Position numbers and translations under genes: made by a program
Notes under the pieces: model-generated
The model's database searches: none
Told to the model about the DNA's origin: nothing
What the model saw: only the letters and a program-made list of their open reading frames with translations
DNA from: Viscum album
Taxonomy: Eukaryota; Streptophyta; Magnoliopsida; Santalales; Viscaceae
Length of the DNA stretch: 64,000 nt
Direction of reading: 5' to 3'
Assembly (NCBI GenBank): GCA_963277665.1
Contig: OY728160.1
Location: 52,436,605-52,500,604, forward strand
Shown here: positions 34,261-47,419 of the stretch, piece by piece
How positions within the stretch are numbered: position 1 is the stretch's first letter
Layout of the letters: each line of letters starts with the position of its first letter

Positions 34261-35200
34261 GACACATCGAGAACTTAAGAGAGGTTCAGGGGAAGCGCAA
34301 ACCGATAAGCTACCCTTCAGATATGATTAATAATTTCAAAGGGACTAATATACATACATCATAGTTTTACCTTATTTAAAATCATTATTACCTTTTTAAA
34401 TAATTAAATTCATATAATCATTGTCTCACCATCTTCATGAACCATATAATTATGATGATTCTTATCATAACTTTTCTGCCATATTTTTTTGATCCTTATG
34501 TGTTATTGAATGGATCTAACCATCTCTAAAATTTCATAGGCTAAATCATATCCCAATATCCTTATATATCCAAATTCATAACCTCGCATTTGATTCATAC
34601 ACTTATTTCTATATACAGCTTTATAAGGATCCATCTAAATGATTGAATGAAAGCTATCATTATAATGAAAATAAACTACATTAAGATGTTGATCATAGAA
34701 TCCTCAGAATACTAAATAAGGAGAACCCAAAATATCATCAAATGTTTGAATAATTCTCTATGACTAACCATTTATTTTAGGATGACGCAAAGTATTGAAA
34801 CTGAACTCAATATAAATATCTTGATAAATACTTTTCTAGAACATTGTGGTAAACCTCGAATCCTGAGTAGATATTATAGAAGTTCATACTCATTTCAGTC
34901 TTAACACTTTCTTAATTTATATCCCAGAATGTGATCAAGATAGAAATCATATCTAAATGTGATGAATAGTGGTGACATTGTAAGGTGATCAACTATAACC
35001 CATATATCATTATTCCTTTTAGATGTTTTGGGGAGTCTTAAAACAAAGTTCTTGGTCATGTTTTCTAATTATCCATTCAGTAATGGGAAGTGGTTGAAAA
35101 TCCCTTTAGAATTTTTTCTCTCAAATGTAAATTGATGAAATACCAAGAACCAAGATAAAAACTCTAGGATATCCATGTTCATTTTATCCAACCTGAAATT
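34261..35200 (-). pseudogene. E3 integrase remnant
   Basis: NMTKNFVLRLPKTSKRNNDI followed by WVIVDHLTMSPLFI (minus, about 35,063-34,965) is the start of the catalytic core (M-D-F-V-x-x-L-P-R-T, W-V-I-V-D-R-L-T-K-S-A). The HGVP-like block is at about 34,855. After it come the Q-F-F-Y-A-S-S and S-Y-N-N-like tracts (34,830-34,660, partly frame-shifted), and the C-terminal GLRFP then SLKFSMCPMYLS piece (34,310-34,240). The catalytic residues are not intact, and stops and shifts are frequent. Confidence 0.8.
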
Positions 35201-35499
35201 AAATTTCAAATATCTATACTTATTTTACATAAAGTAATAATAGATAATGATGAAATATGAGAATCTTCTAAAACAACCTTATTCAAATATTTTATGGATA
35301 GAAAACATAAACAGTTCATGAACCTTATCATTCCATCATAATCATGGTCAAACACATTAACATTTTTAACCTTCTCATATAGCTTCATGTCTTTATAATT
35401 TGTATCTTTAATCATCACTTGTATAGATTGTTGACTGATCATTTGATAAAGATAAGATTTATACCATTTATTTCCGATTTATCGATCCATACTTTTCAA

Positions 35500-35960
35500 A
35501 TCTATAATTATTTGATCTTTTATGATCCTCATATATGATAAGAAAGAATGATTTTTCTGACTCAAATGATCAGCTACCTTATTCACTTTCCCTGGCTAGT
35601 AATGTATCAAGTAGTCATAATCCATAATCTGCGCAAAGCATCTTTCATGGAGAATGTTTAACTCATTCTTTTAAATATATATTTTAATATTTTGTGTTCA
35701 TTTTATAAATGAAAATTTTATATTTAAAGATAATTCATTTATATCATTAATGAAAAAAATACCACAAATAACTTAAAGTCATATGTTGGGTAATGTTTCT
35801 TATAAAACAACAATTTTTTGAGGAATAATCAATATCTATGACATTAGCATTGAGAATTCATACAAATATATTTTTGGATACATCACTATAGATTAGAAAC
35901 CTTTCTCCTCTATAGAGTTATATAAGAATATGTGCACTATCTAACCTTCACTTAAGTTAC
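35500..35960 (-). pseudogene. E3 RNase H remnant
   Basis: The clear part is its end. On the minus strand DYDYLIHY, then PGKVNKVADHLSQKNHSFL (about 35,625-35,545), matches the family end D-Y-D-x-x-I-x-Y-H-P-G-K-A-N-V-V-A-D-A-L-S-R-K. The upstream half towards 35,960 is weak. The open stretch at 35,206-35,442 just downstream lies in the linker to integrase and shows no domain of its own. Confidence 0.72.
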
Positions 35961-36970
35961 GAGAAATTTTCCTCACATTCATATTTCCAGAGGAACATGT
36001 CTCCCTTCTGAGTTAACATAATGTGTACATTATATCATAAATATAAATTATCCATAAATCATTAATAATATACATCCAATATAAGAAAGTTTCAAATCTT
36101 AGTCATAGTGGAGGGCCTAGAACAATGTTCAATAACCTTTTTTTATGGATCCACTGATTCACCTAATCTTGAGATTATATGACAAAAAAGGAATCATTTT
36201 ATTGCCAAAATTAAAACATGGTATATTTTTCATAATTTTTTATCATAATTAGATTCTTAAACACATTTATTAAGTAATCTTAATACTCTTACTTTTATTT
36301 TAATATATAATGATATTTCTTATAAAGGTTATCACAAACTAATTAAGGCAATCAGTAAATAATCTATTCCTTAAATTCAGGATTATAGTTGGTGAATTAG
36401 TAAGACCAAATAGAATTATTATATACTCGTATTTCCCATACTGTGTATGAAATTACATGTTGGTTATATCCTCCTTATTGAACCGAAATTGATAATATCT
36501 AGAGTGATGGTTAATCATGAATCGTTCTTGGGCTCCTCCAATTTGATCAAACATGTCATTAATATGGGGTAGATGATACTTGTTCTTAATTATGATATTA
36601 TTTTTCTCTTGATAATAAATGTAGAGTCTATTTTTCTATTGAGAATAAATGTAGAGTCTCATTGATCAATATTTATTCTTAACAAAAATAATAGGTGCAC
36701 CCCATGGTGAAACACTTGGATAAATGGATCTATTTTCAAGATTCCCCTATAATTTCTTCCTCATTTATTAGAATTCAATCAAGGGAATTATAAATAGTGT
36801 ATTTGAAATTGGTGTGTCCCTAGTTATGAGATTTATTAAAACATAAAATTCCTTATTCGATGTAATATCGGGGCACTCCTTAAGAAATACATCCAAAAAT
36901 CCTACAAAATATTTTGATCATCAATATCAAGTTTCTCTCGAACCATATTGGATAAATGACACTTTTAATT
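35961..36970 (-). pseudogene. E3 reverse transcriptase remnant
   Basis: On the minus strand VGFLDVFLKECPDITSNKEF (about 36,910-36,850) opens the domain. Next is SVSPWGAPIIFVKNK (about 36,720-36,675), then the R-L-Y-I-Y tract carrying the tandem duplication, INDMFDQIGGAQERFMINH (about 36,560-36,505), YQFRFNKEDITNM and HTQYGKYEYIIILFGLTNSP (36,460-36,385). All are Ty3/gypsy blocks in order. The catalytic F-x-D-D box is not readable. Stops are scattered. Confidence 0.85.
36601..36660 (-). repeat. 30-base tandem duplication inside E3 reverse transcriptase
   Basis: Two adjacent 30-base units (36,601-36,630 and 36,631-36,660) differ at three positions and share AATAAATGTAGAGTCT. On the coding strand this doubles ten codons over the R-L-C-I-D-Y-R motif (RLYIYSQ, then RLYIYYQ), keeping the frame. 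Confidence 0.88.
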
Positions 36971-36999
36971 AGGTATAAATCCCCATAAAATGAATGTGA

Positions 37000-37380
37000 T
37001 TAACATTAGATTTTCATATCTATCATCACTCTCATGGTTAATCATAGGTTGGTTCAAAATATCAAATATAACTTCCCATCATCTAAAATTTTTATGTGAT
37101 TTATGTGAATAAATCCAATAGATTCCTAATATAAAATCAAATTTAACTAAATGAATAATGATAAAATTTTCTTGAAGCATATTCCCAAAACCCTCGACTA
37201 GAGAAGAATCATAGACATGAGATGTGTTCATCATACCAATGAGTGTATTCAATATTAACTCAAAATCTAATCATTGATGTTGTATTTTAATAGCCTTGTA
37301 AAATTCATCAGACATAAATGAATGGATAGATCTAGAAGAAAATAAGAAATTATTGGTTATAGAGTATATTTTAAGTGTAC
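37000..37380 (-). pseudogene. E3 aspartic protease remnant
   Basis: The minus strand reads SRSIHSFMSDEFYKAIKIQH at about 37,345-37,286, which corresponds to the family D-S-G-A-T-H-S-F-I-S; the catalytic Asp-Ser-Gly is now Ser-Arg-Ser. LNTLIGMMNTSHVYDSS, FIIIHLVKFDFILGIYWI (about 37,160-37,107) and HKSHKNF follow, matching the V-L-x-x-x-D-F-D-V-I-L-G-M-D-W-L region. Position and order fit the pol polyprotein. Confidence 0.72.
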
Positions 37381-38195
37381 CTTTTTCTACATTTTTATCA
37401 CAACCGTTATCTAAAATATTGATTAAATCATATTTCTATTTTTCCACTGCTTAGGAAGTTATTTATGTTGATCATCATCATTAAACATCATATTTGGGAA
37501 CTATTTAACATAATGTGGATACTATTTAATTTTGAAACACTAGAGTGTGGGAGGTGAATTATATGGACATTTCACTCCAATCTTGTTATTAGTTAAATTA
37601 TTCCAATCAATTCAGCAACAGATTACTTAATGAATCTCTTTTAAATGCATCAAACACATACTAATACCTTTAATTTTTCTTTTCTATGTTTCCATCAAAA
37701 TATTTGACATTAAGTAAAGCTCAAATTCTTATCTCCATGGTCTTTAGAGTTCCTTTTAATTCCTTATTTTTTTCCTATCAAAACCATGATGTAGATGAGT
37801 AACTCAAATCCCCATTTACACCTTAATGTAACATTAAATGGTTTATTCATAGCTACTGATATCCCTTTTGGACAACATTATTTAGATACTTGGTTTTAAG
37901 TCACGGATCAATCAATCAAACATACGTTATGGTTGGATGATACTACAAGAACCATAACTCAAATGTATTGTAAAATTCATCTCCTATGTACCAGAAGATT
38001 TATCACCCTTCTAATTTAACTCATGGAATCCCCTCTCCATTTTTGAATTAATAATAAATGGAAAGTAGATATTTAAACATGAGTTATTAAAAGCATCCCA
38101 TTCCAAAAAGTAAGTTTCTTATTGTTGAATTCTATTTTTTAGAAGAATCCACCATTAATTTGATTTTAATTTAAAATAATTGAAATAAAAAATTA
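37381..38195 (-). other. E3 gag C-terminal part and gag-protease linker, not resolved
   Basis: This 0.8 kb should hold the end of gag with its zinc knuckle. I could not find a convincing C-x-x-C-x-x-x-x-H-x-x-x-x-C pattern, so the knuckle is lost or heavily mutated. Confidence 0.4.
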
Positions 38196-38490
38196 ATTTT
38201 TAATGCTTCAAACACTTGAGATTGGAAAATAAATTTTCTATGGTACCAAAAAATATCTCAGAAACTAGTTGATCTGTTTCACCACAAAAATAAAGTTGAC
38301 ATTTCCTCATGAAGAACTCAAAACAAGGTTGTTCCATTAATTTCTCATTGGGAATTTTAGAATGATTCATAGTTGGACAAGGTTTTTGAATAATAGAAAT
38401 GATATTTTTAATTAAATATCTCATATAATTTGGTTTATTTAAAGGAAAATAATTGAAATAATTTTCACATGAATAATAAACATGGTTCAT
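38196..38490 (-). pseudogene. gag: E3 gag remnant, N-terminal region
   Basis: A 96-codon open stretch ends at 38,200 on the minus strand. Its second half reads FEFFMRKCQLYFCGETDQLV, SEIFFGTIENLFSNLKC, LKH. This matches the family's F-x-x-x-x-P-P-x-F-x-G-x-x-D-P-x-x-A-E-x-W-x-x-x-I-E-x-x-F start of the Tekay gag core. The frame beyond the stop near 38,200 is not clear. Its first half (an N-rich, K-rich segment) is not conserved in any family I recognise. Confidence 0.65.
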
Positions 38491-38996
38491 TTGGGTTATA
38501 TCTATTGACTTAAACCGAAAATAATAGTGTGTTCAACAATAATCATAGCGGGGAACCACATTATCATGAAAAATAACGTCAATGATGTCTAAATTAAGAA
38601 AACTTCTTTTCAATCAAATAAAACCTCGGTTTTACCTAGTTCACTCTTGGTAATCATCGATTTCAATGATTCATGATTATCTATAAATAAAATATGAATT
38701 AACCAAAGCATATCCTCTATGAGTTTTAAACTCGGTGTGCAATAATGAAAGAGAGACCATGCACAAGAATGATGGTTGAGATATACATAACTAGATCATT
38801 TGGGGTCATATCCCATAAATGAATCTACACTAAAACAATTTCAACCTTTTTTATCCTATCATATACATATTTATTGGGAAACCATATAATCGCTTCCTCG
38901 GTAATACTTTAGGATGTTATCTTATAATTATAATATTTCCATGGGTTCATCATTTAAGTTTTCTGAACGTAGTTTCTAAATTTTAAATAATCAATT
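38491..38996 (-). other. E3 leader between primer-binding site and gag
   Basis: About 500 bases lie between the primer-binding site and the gag open stretch on the minus strand. No motif is seen. Confidence 0.45.
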
Positions 38997-39009
38997 ATCT
39001 AATACCTAT
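38997..39009 (-). other. Primer-binding site of E3, initiator-Met tRNA type
   Basis: On the minus strand ATAGGTATTAGAT resembles TTGGTATCAGAGC (core GGTAT-AGA kept). It directly follows the end of the right LTR. Confidence 0.65.
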
Positions 39010-42000
39010 TATAGTATCCCATAATTTTCATAAATATATATTTCATCTTAATATATGAATATTCATTACATAATATAATGATCCACGCTAGGTATAGTGC
39101 CTTTAAAAACAAGGATACATAAATAGATTTTTCATAAGTGAAATGTATTATCTCCCTCTATGTTCTTAATGAGCAGAACCCATTTTAGATGCATCATACA
39201 TAATACCTTTCCTCATAAAATGGGAAGATTAACCATAAGAATGGGTGATCTCATATAATAACTAAGGGGTAAATAAGTGAGATATATAAATTATATGTGC
39301 ATAAGGGTATAGGAAAATGATAATAACATTTAAAAACAATGCCCTACATATTATAAATCATAAATGCAAGTCATTGAATAAATATTAGTATTTCATAAGA
39401 CATGATTTATAAATTAATCAAATAACATGACCCATTATAATATAACACATGAGTAAGATATAAATTTATGGTATATAAATATTAATAATAAAAAATGTTT
39501 TTAGTTGTTATGACTAATTCCGGAGACCATCATAGTTGATTAGTTTCAAAATTTAAACCATAGTCATAGTCAATATTCACTCCTAATACTGTCGTAGTGG
39601 ATTGGGTTCACTCTTTAAACCATTTTTTAGTTATTTTTTAGTCCAATGATAATTCTGTTGGAAGAGGTCTATTTCTGAACATGTTTAACTCCTCATTCCA
39701 GTCATATTTATCTAATGATATATCAATATCCCTAAAAATATTAATTAATTTTAAAGGATTTCATGTTGTATAAATAATGATTATGAATATTAAATCACTT
39801 AGAACATTACATAATGAAAATAATGATTCACTAAAAATAATATTTTTTAAACTAGAATTTAAAAAAAAATGTGTAAATAATTTTAATTGAAAATATACAT
39901 AAATAAATATAGGATAATATTCATATAAAATAATGGTCATGATACCATGGAATAAAATTTATATGATACAGGTTAACAGAAAGTATTCCTTTCACACATT
40001 TTTAAAAATTAAAATAGTACCTCATTTGGGAAAAAAAAGAAAAATCCATGTAAACCATTTTGTAAAAAAATAAAAAATTGGTGAAAACAAAAATAATAAA
40101 ACTTTTTATAATATTGAAACATTATATAAATCCTTTTTAAAAAATATACAAATAGAAGAAAAATGGTTTTTGACAGAATTAAAAATTAATGTTGATTTTA
40201 TATAAAACAATATTTTGGTGTCATGAGTATATAATGAGATGATATTGAAATGTAAAATTGTCTTCATGAAATATTTATATTATAATAAGATTAATGTTTT
40301 TTTGATAGGTATATTACAATATTTCATTATAAAAAACTTAATCACAAACAATGAGATTACAATAATAAACCATTACCACATTGGTATATTTTGAGTCATC
40401 AGTTCCATGAAAAAAAAAAAGAAAATTTGATGGATATGTGTATCCTGTAATTTACTTATACGAATCATAAAACACATTCCTGCATATTATATTCACACAC
40501 AAAATAAACAACTTTTGTATAAGTCATGTGTTCCACAGAAATAAAAGTAAGGTGAATATCCCTTACCTTATGTATTGACTTCTTTAGTACACATTAAAAT
40601 ATTTTGTACAATAAATATAGGTATATTATTCATATATTGAAAATCATATCATATATATATCATTCCATATATTATAGTATTATGTTCTTTTATTACCTTT
40701 TTAGTAATAATTATTTGTTGAAATCATATTTTCTGTAATAACTACTTCATTTTCTATGTATATTTTTGGATTGTTATTTTTCTTCCAGATATTATGGTCA
40801 TGGTTAAATATTATCCAAAGTTTAAGAAATTATATAAATATAAAATATATCCAATATATATTTAGCGATAGTAATCCATAAGAGTTAATGATTGGAAATT
40901 AATTTCATCATTCATTAAGATGAAAGGTTGTACGTACACATTAATGTTGCTCAAATTTTCTCGATGAATTGATGAAAAGAACCTAAATAATTTATAAATA
41001 TAATTTTTTATTAATATTACATATATATATATATCATATAATAATTAAACATATTATTATACCTTCCATGTAATTCATAAGTGAAGAACAAATCATATTG
41101 CTTCATGAGGGAGTAGTCAACTATAAACAAAAGTAACATTGATGTATTCCCAAAGAATGAATAGTTAGAAGGTATATATGATTTTATAATTCCTGAAGTA
41201 TTATTATATCATAAATATTATATAAATATTTTAAATCCATCATTATATCCTGTCATGATAGGAGATGAAGGAAAATTTACTACAATGGTTGGTTATGCGA
41301 TAGTCCACTGTACACACGGTCAACTATTTCATTTTCTACTTAATGGAAGCGGTGGTGGATATAGGTTATTCAATAAATAAAATAAAATATTACTATTTTT
41401 TATTTAATCGTGTAATTTTCTTTGAATTATTATTAATTTAATTAATGTATTAAGATAAGGACTAATAAATACAGATCTTATTGCTAATAATTACATTAAC
41501 TTTAACCAACCTCTTTTGGATCTATTATTAAAGTACATATGATTTTTATTTTTGGAATACCAAAAGATCTATAATTTTAATAATTATTTAGGGGAGAAAT
41601 ATTATAAGGTTTTTCTCTTTATAAATGGATTATGTGGTGTGATAATTTGAAGGAAGGAAGTTCCATTTTTTAATTGAGGAGTCACATTTTTGTGAATACT
41701 AAAAAAATTCAATAATTCCAAATCATCCTCACCTAAATAGCCTAAAAATTAATAAATAATTTATTGTAGATATTATATGGTATTTAAACACCTAAAATAC
41801 TAGAAAAAATTGTTTTGAATATGTCATTCCTTAGCCTTTAGGTTTTGTTAATTTTACCATTTAGTTTTCCCCAAGATAACTTGTATCTTTTTATTTTCCA
41901 AGGAAATTTACCCTTAAAGAATAAAATGTAAATGATACTTATTAGATAATTTAAACAATCATATTATTAATATGAAATGATATCTAAAAATACCCATGTG

Positions 42001-42825
42001 TGTGTTGCATAAATTTTAACAATAAACACTTAACACAAAAAATGTCATTTTAACGTTAATCATAGTAGTTTATTTTTATTGTTTTAATTATTATTTTTGA
42101 AAAAAATTAATATTAAAATATTATATAATATAAATTACTATCATTTTAAATATTTAATACATTTAATAAAAATAAAATCACAGAATTTGAAGAATTTAAT
42201 TTATGATTAATCAGGTAGATGCAATGAAGGAGTTATTTTCAAAAGAGATAAATCTATAAAGCATGGAAAATTTTCATATAAAAATTCAATTATAAAATGA
42301 TTAAAATGGTGTAAATTGGAGTAATAAATATATAATAGATCTGATTTTACTTTTGAAGGAAATCTTAAATTAATGTTGGCCATGTGAATACTTTAAACAA
42401 AAATGGGTTTTTAAAAAAAATCATTAATTATTATTATTCATCGAAAAATTAATAATTTCAAAAAATAAATAGAAATTTAGTTAAAACACATTTTATAAAT
42501 GTTAAAAATTTATTTTATTTTATTTTCAAAAAAATGAAATAATAAATTTTTTAGAAAATAGTATTTTCAAAACATATAAATAATTACTATAAATTAAATA
42601 TTTTTTTATCAATATGTTCTCATAATGTAAAGCTATTAAACATAATATTTAAAATGAAATTATTACTATTTTTACTACAATGTTTAATTTCATGCTTATA
42701 TATATCATATTTAAAGAAATATTCATATTTTTTCCTGGTTCCATAAATCTCAATGTTGCGTGTAACACAAGCTATCGAAGAAATTATATTTATCTCAAAT
42801 AAATCCTAAAACATGGGGAGTAATA
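39010..42825 (-). repeat. E3 5' LTR (right copy)
   Basis: It is collinear with 29,816-33,964 and about 330 bases shorter. On the minus strand it begins TATTACTCCCC (family TGTAACACCCC). Blocks shared with the left copy include GTCCACTGTACACACGG near 41,301 (GTTCAACGTGCACACGA near 32,406) and CCCTTACCTTA near 40,559. It contains a short (AT)n run at 41,021-41,034. Confidence 0.87.
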
Positions 42826-42830
42826 ATTTT

Positions 42831-45800
42831 TTCCTTTATTAAGGATAATGAATTATATTTGAAAATTTTAAAAGTAATTTAGGGAAGGGTTCTTCCCAAA
42901 TTACATCTTATTTGATGTCATATATTCTTTCATATATAAAAAATATATGTAAAATATATATAAAATTATGCATTAAATGAATCCAATATATCTTTATAGA
43001 ATATATTAAAATGTGTATTTTCATATATATGATGTTCATGAACTAGATTATCCCTTAAATTACTAATATTTTATTAATGATCCCTCATTTTTTATTTTTA
43101 GTGCTTTATCATGTGTGTCATTGGAGATTGTTCCACCTGATTGCCTGTAAATTTCATACATTTTTCAGTTTGGATGTTCTGATTTTTTAGCTCAAGAATC
43201 TTCATCACCAATATCTGATGCTTTTTAATATATTTTAAAACTTTACATTTTTGAGATATTACCATTTACCATTCCATCACATTGTAATCATTAATAAAAA
43301 ATAAAAAATGTTTTATCATCCAAATACTTGGGGGATATATAAGAACACACATTAATAAATTCCAATACAAAAAATCTCATAAACATTTTATCATATGGAC
43401 TATAAGTCTTTTGAATGAATATCCAATTTTCAAAATTAAAACATTTTTGAGTGAGATATCATGATTTTTCTAGAACATCATGAGCTCTTTAATTCTTCAC
43501 AAACACTTCCTCACAATTTTGACTAAACCAGCAAATCCACATGAGCTACATCATGTTATATTATACCTTAAATATAAATCACATTTCATCTTATCTACTA
43601 ATGTAGTATAGATTTTTCTATGTTTTTCCTTGAATCACAATCATAATATATCATCCCCTTATAATCTAAACCTTTATATCAAAATTTATCGCATGACACA
43701 AGTCACATAATCATATTAAGATTATAAATCGTGACCAATGTCTTCATCGATGATGATGTATATGAACCCTAAGTATTTTCCTACAATTTTTTATTTTTTT
43801 AGCCCATTACCATAAAATGATAATTTTTTTAAAAAATAAAGACACATTATTTTTTATATTATATTCTCACAACACGATTTTGGTTTCCCATTATATATAA
43901 AGATCATCAAAGATCAATGATCCACTCCCCATCATAATTCATCTTTTTAAATGAAACCCTCTATGAAATCAAATTTTTATTCCTTTAATTTCTTGATACA
44001 TGTTAACCAAATTCTATTAATTGGTGGTAAATATGATTGTTTGACCACTTAATCCATTGAATAATCCTCCCCTTTTAGAGATTTTAATTCATTAAGAGTT
44101 TGTATCCCAAAAATTGGTGCCTAAATCTATTGAGTTATCCTATTTTTTCGGTCCCCATAAACAAAAATCTCTATAAACTTGATGAGAAAATTACATCATT
44201 TTGTCAATATCTTTTACATTAAAAATAATATCCCCTTAAAAATGTGATATATAATATTTTCTGATCATCTATTTTTATTTTTATTATTTTCTATAAATCC
44301 TTATTTCTTTAGAACAAACATATTTGGAAGGCCCCATATTTCATCAATAATAACACAATATCCATGGTGTATTACTTCATGTTTTCACTACCCCACTTGT
44401 GCCCTTGGGGCCTTTTGTGTGTCTACCAAATAAATATTGTATTGGGGTGTTGGTGAGTGTGGTTTCACATCACCTAAAAATTTATTTCTTATGATCAAGA
44501 CCCTCAAAATATTTTCCATTATATATGAACTATGTCAACCATTTTTAAGTTTATACTTTTTCAGTAACTCCCCATGAAAACACTTAGTTGTTTCCATAGA
44601 TCAATAATCCTAACTTCCCACTATCATGTCATGTGTTAGAAATATTTCAACATCATAAATCATTCATCACATTTACACAACTTCACCTCATAGGTCCTCA
44701 ATAATTTTTAAATAATCTCGCATAAAATCATTCCTAAAATCAATAAATAAATTATTCTCTATTATATTAAAAATGAGCTCAATTTCCTCCACTAATTTTC
44801 TATAAATTCTATATTTTATTCATTCAATATTAACCTGAAACATGTATTTTCTATATTATTTAAACTAAAAATATAAATTGGTATTGTGTTATACTTTATT
44901 GGATTTCATCATTTAATCCCTCTGAATGTCAATTTCATAAATTTATGCTTCTAGTATTTCCTTAAGGTCTTATATTACCTTATATCCTTCACTTCAATCA
45001 TTATGTTCCTCTTATTTATATTTTCTTATAATATCCACATGATATTCCTCATAGAGGTATTTACAATCATAAAATTCTTATGCTTCAATTTTTATCTAGA
45101 TAACAGTTTCTTATGTAACCATGTTCTCATTTTGAAAGAATATATATTGTCAAATCCCATTTCCTTCCACATAATTAGACGAATTATTCATGGGTTCATC
45201 ATCTCAATAATTATTTCAGAATTTCATTTGACATATTATATAGAGATGAATAAATTTTCTAAATTTAATGTAAATAGGTGGAATATTTACTTAAAATATA
45301 AATTTTCCCCATTTTATGATTGAGGAAGGGAAAGATATCATCCCATAAATATCTATTTCTTTGGGATCATCTTCCAATGAAATTTTAATTTTTTATTTGA
45401 ATTCCACTCCCTATGAATTCTCCTTAAAAAATACTCATTATAATTTTTACTTATATATTATCTAATGAGTGTTTAGTGAAGAATATCTATCATCACGTCC
45501 CTTGGGAATTTATTTTAAATAACTATTATATTAACTTTGAAACAATATGATAATCATATTAGGACCCTTTATTTGAGTTGGTGTCTTATGAAAAAATGTT
45601 TTTTCTTTAATTACATGTATATTTAATGTATTAAATACTAATAAAACCACTTTTTACATATTTTTTTCTATTTTTCATGACTGTTATGCAATAATGTCAT
45701 ATAGTATATGTTGCATTGATAAGTTCATTTCAATTACCCTCTTTGATGATATCCTTGACGTTCTATGACGATATTATAAAGTAATGTTCTATTGTTGGAT

Positions 45801-46230
45801 AATATACTATGATGGGAAACATAGTATGTGGACTTTCATGTGTGAGTAATTGTAAGAATATCTGTCTTCTTCTCATTAATTTTGCACTTGGTAATCTCCA
45901 AGATGAGATATTAGGATAACATACTTACAAGTAGGAATTCTAAATGTTTTGGTGTCATCGAATATTCCTATCTATGAGCATGTGTAATTATCCTTAGACT
46001 ATAACATTATTATAAATGGATTTTACAACTCTTAAACATATATGTTCTTTGTAGACCATAATGATAACAGTTCATTAAAAAATTTTATATGATGGGTGCG
46101 TCAAGAGTAACATATCATTAATGAATAAGGCATAGAAGGATTTTTCCTTTACATATTTATAGAAGCTAATATATCAATCCTATTATTGGAATAGAACCAC
46201 CATAATTAATTTAATTTCCATGGTGTAATG
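42831..46230 (-). other. Presumed 5' half of K, weakly coding
   Basis: If E3 is nested in K, this 3.4 kb should contain gag, protease and integrase of K on the minus strand. Only one piece is suggestive: IFIQKTYSPYDKMF and following residues (about 43,420-43,340, minus), which resembles the copia integrase end (Q-K-G-Y-x-C-Y-D-P-x-x-x-K). The open stretch at 45,003-45,323 (+) has no recognisable domain. I could not find a zinc knuckle, protease motif or LTR here. Confidence 0.35.
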
Positions 46231-46239
46231 GAATGTTTA

Positions 46240-47405
46240 TTTTAGATAGTTAATGAAATACATATCACTAATATAGGTTGGTGATATGGATGCATAATCC
46301 ATTTGATGATATATTGTAAAAAAGGTATTATATTACATAGTGGGCATTCATATTTGGTTTTTGACATTGTGTCATTATAATCTTTATCATGGGTTCCTTG
46401 AACAATTCCTAGATAGTAATCTTTAACTTTTGGCAAGCCCACAATGAGAGAGAATCCATATAGTCACATACTAAGTGTTTCATTGATCTCAATAAAATAA
46501 TATTTGAGAATCATTAATGGAATAAATATTACTTACAATGAATAATTTTAGTCATGTAATAATGATGAAAAATATTTAATAAATTTTTATTCACCAACTT
46601 GTTAATATAATATTTATTTTATTTATTTAATATTTTAATAAATATTTATTCTCTATATTGTGGATAAAATATTTATTTGGTTGTTCAATAAATTCTAGAA
46701 GATTTTAAGTGAACCAAGACTATGTTCAGTGAAAAATACTAATTAAGAAGACAATTATATAATACTTGTCATTGCACAAGTTGGTGAAAGAAACAAAATA
46801 ATAATTATACGCATATTATTATGCATCTTGTGATTTATTTACGGTAAAAAAATTTATTTAATTTATAATATGCAATTAAATAATTTTTAACTTATTTCAA
46901 AACCCAATAAAAAGGTGGATTTGTCTAATGTATAGAGCATCCAAATATTGAGAATGGAAAATTGTTACACACAATTATTTCTCTATCAAACCCTCATTCT
47001 CTCTCCCTCTCAAGAACAAGAAGTGATAGAAAATTTTCTTAAAGAACTATGAATGAGATATCAAGGATAAACTTTGAAATACTCTTGACTCACCATTCTT
47101 GCACCCAAAGAACAAGTGGTTTTGTTCAAAGATCATAGGAAAATATGTTTATAACCTCTAGAATAATTCTATCCTTGGATCCTCATAGTGAAACAAAGGT
47201 AGTCTAAAAGTGTCTTTCTGTATGATCAACATTCATCAACAAAACAATTTATTAATCCCATGTATTTATTTCTTCAAAATATAAATTAATTAATTGTAAA
47301 ATTGATGTGAAATGTCACCACTCTTGGATTAAAAATAATATTATTAAAATAAATTTTAATATATTTTACACCTCCACATTCTTCTGTTGTGAATGAAACA
47401 ATTAA
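46240..47405 (+). repeat. X-B 5' LTR (left limit uncertain)
   Basis: It aligns to 1-1,005 (CAAGCCCACAATGAG at 46,433 against AAAGCCCACCTAATT at 18) and to 13,850-14,360. The TATA region, TTATAAATAAG in X-A, has decayed here to CCAATAAAAAGG near 46,906. The LTR end is fixed by the primer-binding site. No start motif (TG with a matching target duplication) could be confirmed. Confidence 0.62.
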
Positions 47406-47406
47406 G

Positions 47407-47419
47407 TGGTATCCTGGTG
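47407..47419 (+). other. Primer-binding site of X-B
   Basis: TGGTATCCTGGTG keeps the first seven bases of the initiator-Met site TGGTATCAGAGCC and lies at the same offset from the LTR as in X-A. Confidence 0.6.

Larger units (their letters stand above)
29816..42825 (-). mobile_element. E3: complete Ty3/gypsy Tekay-type chromovirus, 13 kb, minus strand
   Basis: Two collinear LTRs of about 4.15 and 3.8 kb enclose, on the minus strand from right to left, a primer-binding site, gag, protease, reverse transcriptase, RNase H, integrase, a chromodomain and a polypurine tract. The LTRs share specific blocks with the E5 LTR at 60.9-64 kb, so E3 and E5 belong to one family, different from E1. All domains carry stops. 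The element sits inside K. Confidence 0.9.
27760..46230 (-). mobile_element. K: Ty1/copia element on the minus strand, split by E3
   Basis: Left of E3, the minus strand carries copia reverse transcriptase and RNase H, ending next to a probable polypurine tract and LTR start near 27,935. The copia 5' half (gag, protease, integrase) would then lie right of E3 at 42,831-46,230 on the minus strand, where only weak integrase-like pieces can be read. The E3 target duplication (GTTCT/ATTTT) is consistent with these two flanks having been contiguous. The right limit is not resolved. Confidence 0.55.

Noticed and set aside
45003..45323. 106-codon plus-strand open stretch rich in F, I and Y
   Set aside because: Its composition is what AT-rich DNA gives by chance. 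I found no domain, and the surrounding sequence is presumed antisense to K.
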